From NCBI GenBank assembly GCA_040268355.1, contig JAWRIT010000030.1:1-9674 (forward strand): a stretch of 9,674 nucleotides of DNA, in the 5' to 3' direction. Position numbers and translations under genes: made by a program. Source of the DNA: UBA1367 sp040268355 (GTDB lineage: Bacteria; Actinomycetota; Coriobacteriia; Coriobacteriales; Atopobiaceae). The notes below the pieces were generated by a model. That model made no database searches and was not told where the DNA came from. It worked only from the letters and a program-made list of their open reading frames with translations. This document shows positions 7,401 through 9,674 of this stretch, in pieces (position 1 is the first letter of the stretch; each line of letters begins with the position of its first letter).

Positions 7401-7906
7401 GATCGCTCAGCCTGTCCGGCCACGACATCCGCCAGGTGAACACCGCCTCGCTGCGCGCCAACGAGGCGTTCATGGCCCAGGAGACCCACCTCTTCCGAGG
7501 GACGATCGCCGAGAACGTCCTGCTCGCGAGACCCGACGCGACGCGCGGGGAGCTGGAGGCCGCCATCTCGGCGGCGGCGCTGGACGAGCTGGCGGCGCGT
7601 CTCGAGCAGGGCCTGGACACGCAGGTCGGCGAGCTGGGAGAGCGGCTCTCCGGTGGCGAGCGACAGCGGATCGGCCTGGCACGTGCCTTTCTGGCCGACG
7701 CGCCCTTCGTGCTGCTCGACGAGCCCACCTCCAACCTCGACGCGCTCAACGAGGCGCAGGTCATGCGGGCGGTGGCCGAGCACCGTGGCGACAAGACCAT
7801 CGTGGTGGTCACGCATCGCGCGAGCACGGCGGCCTTCGCCGACCGTTTCGTGAGGCTGGGGATGCCAGCGGGCGGGGCGTCCGGGTCCCAGACGGACGGC
7901 TCATGA
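4406..7906 (+). CDS. cydDC: fused CydDC-type ABC exporter (two permease and two ATPase domains in one chain)
   Basis: An inner-membrane ABC exporter of 1166 residues, about twice a normal half-transporter. First half: membrane segments near 16-40, 54-74, 133-153, 158-175, 241-262 and 266-284, then an ATPase domain with Walker A GESGSGKST (367-375), LSGGQ (470-474), Walker B D494-E495 and switch His526. Second half: permease from about residue 614, then Walker A GPSGCGKST (977-985), LSGGE (1081-1085), D1105-E1106 and His1137. Both ATP sites therefore look intact. The loop sequence of half one (FLEAVQGLTTLKVY) resembles CydD, and the RYGEQLCNHYVAFRLL block of half two resembles CydC. CydDC exports cysteine and glutathione and is needed to assemble cytochrome bd. 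No cydAB lies in the window, so the substrate is inferred. AGGA (4395-4398) is a modest ribosome binding site for ATG 4406; ATG 4409 is an alternative. Confidence 0.9.
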   Translation: MMDKRLFSLVPGCGWRVALVVLLKWLALVANVLTMTIIGVWLRDVVERGPSMPGPLTLALFAVTLGLRMLATYGSARASDTLSRRARTTIRERVYGKLLALGPSFAEEVSTAEAVQTSMEGAQQLEVYYGAYLPQLFYSLLAPLTVFALLVRIAGRAPVVLLLLVPLIPVSIVFVQKPARAAAKAYWSSYVDLGGDFLEAVQGLTTLKVYQADGRWHERMNREAEGFRQATMKMLSVQLRSIVVMDVFAYCGAAVGIVIALQQYAHGAIGFLGCFLMVFLSQEFFLPMRQLGSLFHTAMGGLASARRMYQILDAEAPAQGTTEVPATAGPEVAPVELHGVGYTYADRTVVADVDLALRAGRLVALVGESGSGKSTVAGIIAGRKLAYTGSARVCGVEAREADPASLMRAVTLVGTNAHLFAGTVRSNLLLAKPDATDDELWGALSSARAAGFVRQLGGLDAPVGEGGANLSGGQRQRIALARALARDSQAYVFDEAMSSVDTTSEAAIARTVSELARRRAVLVVAHRLELVRDAAEIVVMDQGRVAERGTHDDLLAADGIYARLWRQQTEFAAFVDHGADAADDEVVVVPAAEVTSAAASTSDGRASAPSTVSVLRRMLALVRPLAGHLCVATLLGCIGHLAAIAIPVLGAYGLVAAAGRPLAIGLGAACVGAIVCGVVRGPARYGEQLCNHYVAFRLLAHVRDLIFAALRRLAPAKLEGRGKGDVVSLATSDVELLEVFYAHTISPVAIALVVCAGMLLFLGAHDGSLALAGAVGYLLVGLVIPWVGDRLTRGSGAKVRTTVGATNALVLESLRGLGETIQYGRTGDALRALDAAHTRLTATELPLRRTDALLLALGDGAVLVAGAALLSRAVGTIGHGGLSVPAAIVCGLAYLSSFGPAFAVARLGTSLQQTVGAGQRVLDLLDERPQTEDVTNGVDVAFTGAALERVSFSYDRLPVLRDVTMGFAPGTITCVSGPSGCGKSTVLKLLMRFWDADAGSLSLSGHDIRQVNTASLRANEAFMAQETHLFRGTIAENVLLARPDATRGELEAAISAAALDELAARLEQGLDTQVGELGERLSGGERQRIGLARAFLADAPFVLLDEPTSNLDALNEAQVMRAVAEHRGDKTIVVVTHRASTAAFADRFVRLGMPAGGASGSQTDGS

Positions 7907-8174
7907 GAGATCCCTGCGGGAATGGCTCGCGTGCGGGGATGGCGAGCTCGAGGCGGCGCGCGAGGCAAGCTCGTGAGGCAGTCTGAGTCCGGCGTAAGGT
8001 GCCAGTTCGTCAAACGTCGCGTCGCCTTTCGCGTGGGACCCCTGCTCGCCTGCCGAACAAAACCGAACACCTGACGTGTGCCCGCACAGCCGCCCACCCT
8101 CGCCATGCCATGATGGACAGGGGCCTTGGATCCCTTGTCGACCGTCCACGCACCACCAAGAGAAGGAGCGCACC
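7907..8174. other. intergenic region between transporter and esterase
   Basis: No gene or firm promoter is seen. A short TCCC-TGC-GGGA hairpin (7911-7921) follows the transporter stop without a T-run. The gap and the independent ribosome binding site of the next gene suggest separate transcription. Open frames on the minus strand run through here but continue antisense to the neighbouring genes and lack ribosome binding sites. Confidence 0.45.
8163..8168 (+). promoter_or_regulatory. ribosome binding site deciding the esterase start
   Basis: AAGGAG lies six bases before ATG 8175. It excludes the in-frame upstream start at 8076, which would add 33 residues ahead of a good signal peptide, and is better than ATG 8196, which would remove residues ahead of the twin arginine. 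Confidence 0.85.
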
Positions 8175-9635
8175 ATGAAGTCATGCGGTAGTGTCATGCT
8201 CGATCGTCGTCATGCGTTGACCCTCGGACTTGGCGCCGCGACCACGTTCGCCCTTGCGGCCTGCAATGGGGGCACCGCTGAAGACGCGGGCGAGAGCCCT
8301 GCCGAGCCGGCCAGCGACTCCCCGACCGTCACGCTGTACGCGACCGTCACCGACGCCGGCCAATACCTCGACAGGATGGTCATTGACTACGGCGACACCA
8401 TCGTCTCCGATGTCGACGTGGAGACCTATGAGGTCCTCATGGACATGACCGTGCAGTACGGCGAGCTCGAGGGAGAGCCCTACCCGTTCTACGACGCCAC
8501 CGTCCCCGTTCCCATCGTCAAGACCGACGTGAACGGCGGCGTTGTGACGGCATTCTTCAGGCAGGACGCCGCCCCCACCCTCACCTGGCTCGACGAGGGC
8601 AGGAACTACCCCGGCAAACTCGCCTTCACCATCACCCAAACCAAGGAGATCACCACCCTGACGCCGGACAAGCGCGAGCTTGCCCTGACGGCGGAGTACG
8701 CCTGCGACGTCGAGAGCTACGAGGGCCTCATCGACGAGGAGGTGGCCAAGTTCGAGGACGTCCAGGCTGACATCAACTATCGCCTCTACAAGGGCACGGA
8801 CGACGCCCTTATCGTCTGGTTCCATGGCAACGGCGAGGGCGACTTCCCCACCAAGGACACCAACAACAACATCGCCCAGGTCCTGGCAAACCGCGGAACC
8901 GTCGCCTGGGCGAGCGAGGAGGCGCAGGACGTCTTCGGCGATGCCACGGTCATGGCCTTCCAGGCGCCGAACGTGTGGTACCGGGCGACCCTCGACGGGC
9001 TCCTCGAGCAGGCCTACGACGAGATCCAAGAGGTCATCTCCGAGCAGGGCATTGACCCCGAGAAGCTCTACGTCTCCGGTTGCTCAGCCGGCGGCTTCAT
9101 GACCACGCGCATGATCATCGCCTATCCCGACCTCTTCAAGGCGGCCATGATCAACTGCCCGGCGCTCGATGTCGCCGACCTGCGGGCCGAGGCCGAGGGC
9201 TGCACCCCGACCGACGAGGAGCTTGCGTCGCTGCGTTCCTCAGACACCAAGATCTGGCTGGTCCAGGGCGAGACCGACAGCTCCGTCAACCCGGAGGAGT
9301 GCTCCAAGCGGATCTGGAACATCATCACCGAGGGCGCCGAGACGTCCGAGGCCACCTACGAAGGCACCGAGGGCATCGCCTCGGGGTTCACCACCTACGA
9401 GACCGCGGACGACAAGTACAAGCTCACGCTGTACCAGACGGTCGACACCGAGGAGGCCGAGGGCACGCTCGGTGACACGCGCCTGATGGGCAGCCTCGTG
9501 TTTGCCGAGGACTACGACCAGGATGGCGAGCTCGAGGAGGTCAAGTACAACGACCACTGGAGCTGGATCTACACCCTGCGGAACAACCCCGAGGACGCGG
9601 CCGGCGAGCACATCTGGGAGTGGGCCGCCAAGTAG
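8175..9635 (+). CDS. secreted lipoprotein alpha/beta-hydrolase (EstA-type esterase / prolyl-oligopeptidase-like)
   Basis: A 486-residue cell-surface lipoprotein. The N-terminus has a twin arginine (R11-R12), a hydrophobic stretch and the lipobox LAAC, so cleavage would leave Cys30 lipidated; DRRHALTLG is a loose Tat motif, so export by Tat or Sec is open. Residues of roughly 45-175 look like the Ig-like N-terminal domain of EstA-type esterases. The hydrolase domain follows, with the oxyanion-hole HGNGEG (217-222), nucleophile elbow GCSAGG with Ser304, likely Asp368 in GETDSS and His461 in NDHWSW. The triad is therefore complete. The family hydrolyses carboxyl esters (carbohydrate acyl esters, short-chain esters) and some members peptides; the substrate here is not known. 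The protein is strongly acidic, suiting an exposed location. It is probably monocistronic; only 39 bases follow its stop. Confidence 0.92.
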   Translation: MKSCGSVMLDRRHALTLGLGAATTFALAACNGGTAEDAGESPAEPASDSPTVTLYATVTDAGQYLDRMVIDYGDTIVSDVDVETYEVLMDMTVQYGELEGEPYPFYDATVPVPIVKTDVNGGVVTAFFRQDAAPTLTWLDEGRNYPGKLAFTITQTKEITTLTPDKRELALTAEYACDVESYEGLIDEEVAKFEDVQADINYRLYKGTDDALIVWFHGNGEGDFPTKDTNNNIAQVLANRGTVAWASEEAQDVFGDATVMAFQAPNVWYRATLDGLLEQAYDEIQEVISEQGIDPEKLYVSGCSAGGFMTTRMIIAYPDLFKAAMINCPALDVADLRAEAEGCTPTDEELASLRSSDTKIWLVQGETDSSVNPEECSKRIWNIITEGAETSEATYEGTEGIASGFTTYETADDKYKLTLYQTVDTEEAEGTLGDTRLMGSLVFAEDYDQDGELEEVKYNDHWSWIYTLRNNPEDAAGEHIWEWAAK

Positions 9636-9640
9636 GCCAC

Positions 9641-9658
9641 GCGCGGCCACCGGCGCGA
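9641..9658. terminator. weak hairpin after the esterase gene
   Basis: CGCGC (9641-9645) can pair with GCGCG (9654-9658) six bases after the stop codon. No T-run is seen before the window ends, so intrinsic termination is only a possibility. Confidence 0.2.
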
Positions 9659-9674
9659 GTGCAGGCGCGGGGCC

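Noticed and set aside
4232..7816. 1194-codon open frame on the minus strand
   Set aside because: It is a shadow of the transporter gene; no motif, biased composition, and both ATPase domains read perfectly on the + strand.
8181..9029. 282-codon minus-strand frame
   Set aside because: Antisense to the esterase, with repetitive Val/Gly/Glu composition and no recognisable domain.
1..9674. CRISPR array, insertion sequence or prophage genes
   Set aside because: No regularly spaced direct repeats with unique spacers, no transposase or integrase motif, and no phage gene were seen on either strand.

Overview
The window is a stretch of high-GC bacterial chromosome with four intact genes, all on the + strand and separated by sizeable gaps. 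GC-rich codon use, AGGAGG-type ribosome binding sites and the gene types fit a strict or facultative anaerobe of the Actinomycetota, most likely class Coriobacteriia (Olsenella/Atopobiaceae-like). The gene types are an Fe-S Old Yellow Enzyme flavoprotein, a Vsr/DUF559-fold hypothetical protein, a fused CydDC-type ABC exporter and a lipoprotein esterase of EstA type. The taxon is inferred from family knowledge and was not tested.

Layout. 1-69 may hold the last codons of an upstream gene. 70-315 is GC-rich non-coding DNA with a degenerate 60-bp repeat and, just before the first gene, a clean dyad that looks like an operator. 316-2277 encodes a 653-residue FMN/FAD/[4Fe-4S] oxidoreductase related to 2,4-dienoyl-CoA reductase and trimethylamine dehydrogenase. 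2278-2786 is a 509-base gap with two smaller hairpins, then two long back-to-back helices (15 bp plus 13 bp, 2340-2472) that look like a structured RNA or palindromic DNA element, then an AT-rich promoter stretch. 2787-3983 encodes a 398-residue orphan protein with a C-terminal Vsr/DUF559-like PD-(D/E)XK nuclease fold. 3984-4405 is a hairpin-rich gap with no convincing gene. 4406-7906 encodes an 1166-residue double ABC transporter in which CydD-like and CydC-like halves are joined in one chain. 7907-8174 is a shorter gap. 8175-9635 encodes a 486-residue secreted lipoprotein hydrolase with an Ig-like N-terminal domain and a Ser-Asp-His triad.

The four genes do not form an operon: the gaps are 509, 422 and 268 bases, and each gene has its own ribosome binding site. 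No shared pathway is evident. The oxidoreductase and the CydDC-type exporter both concern redox chemistry, while the esterase is an extracytoplasmic function. The feature least explained by known gene content is the double helix at 2340-2472, followed by the orphan nuclease-fold gene beside it.
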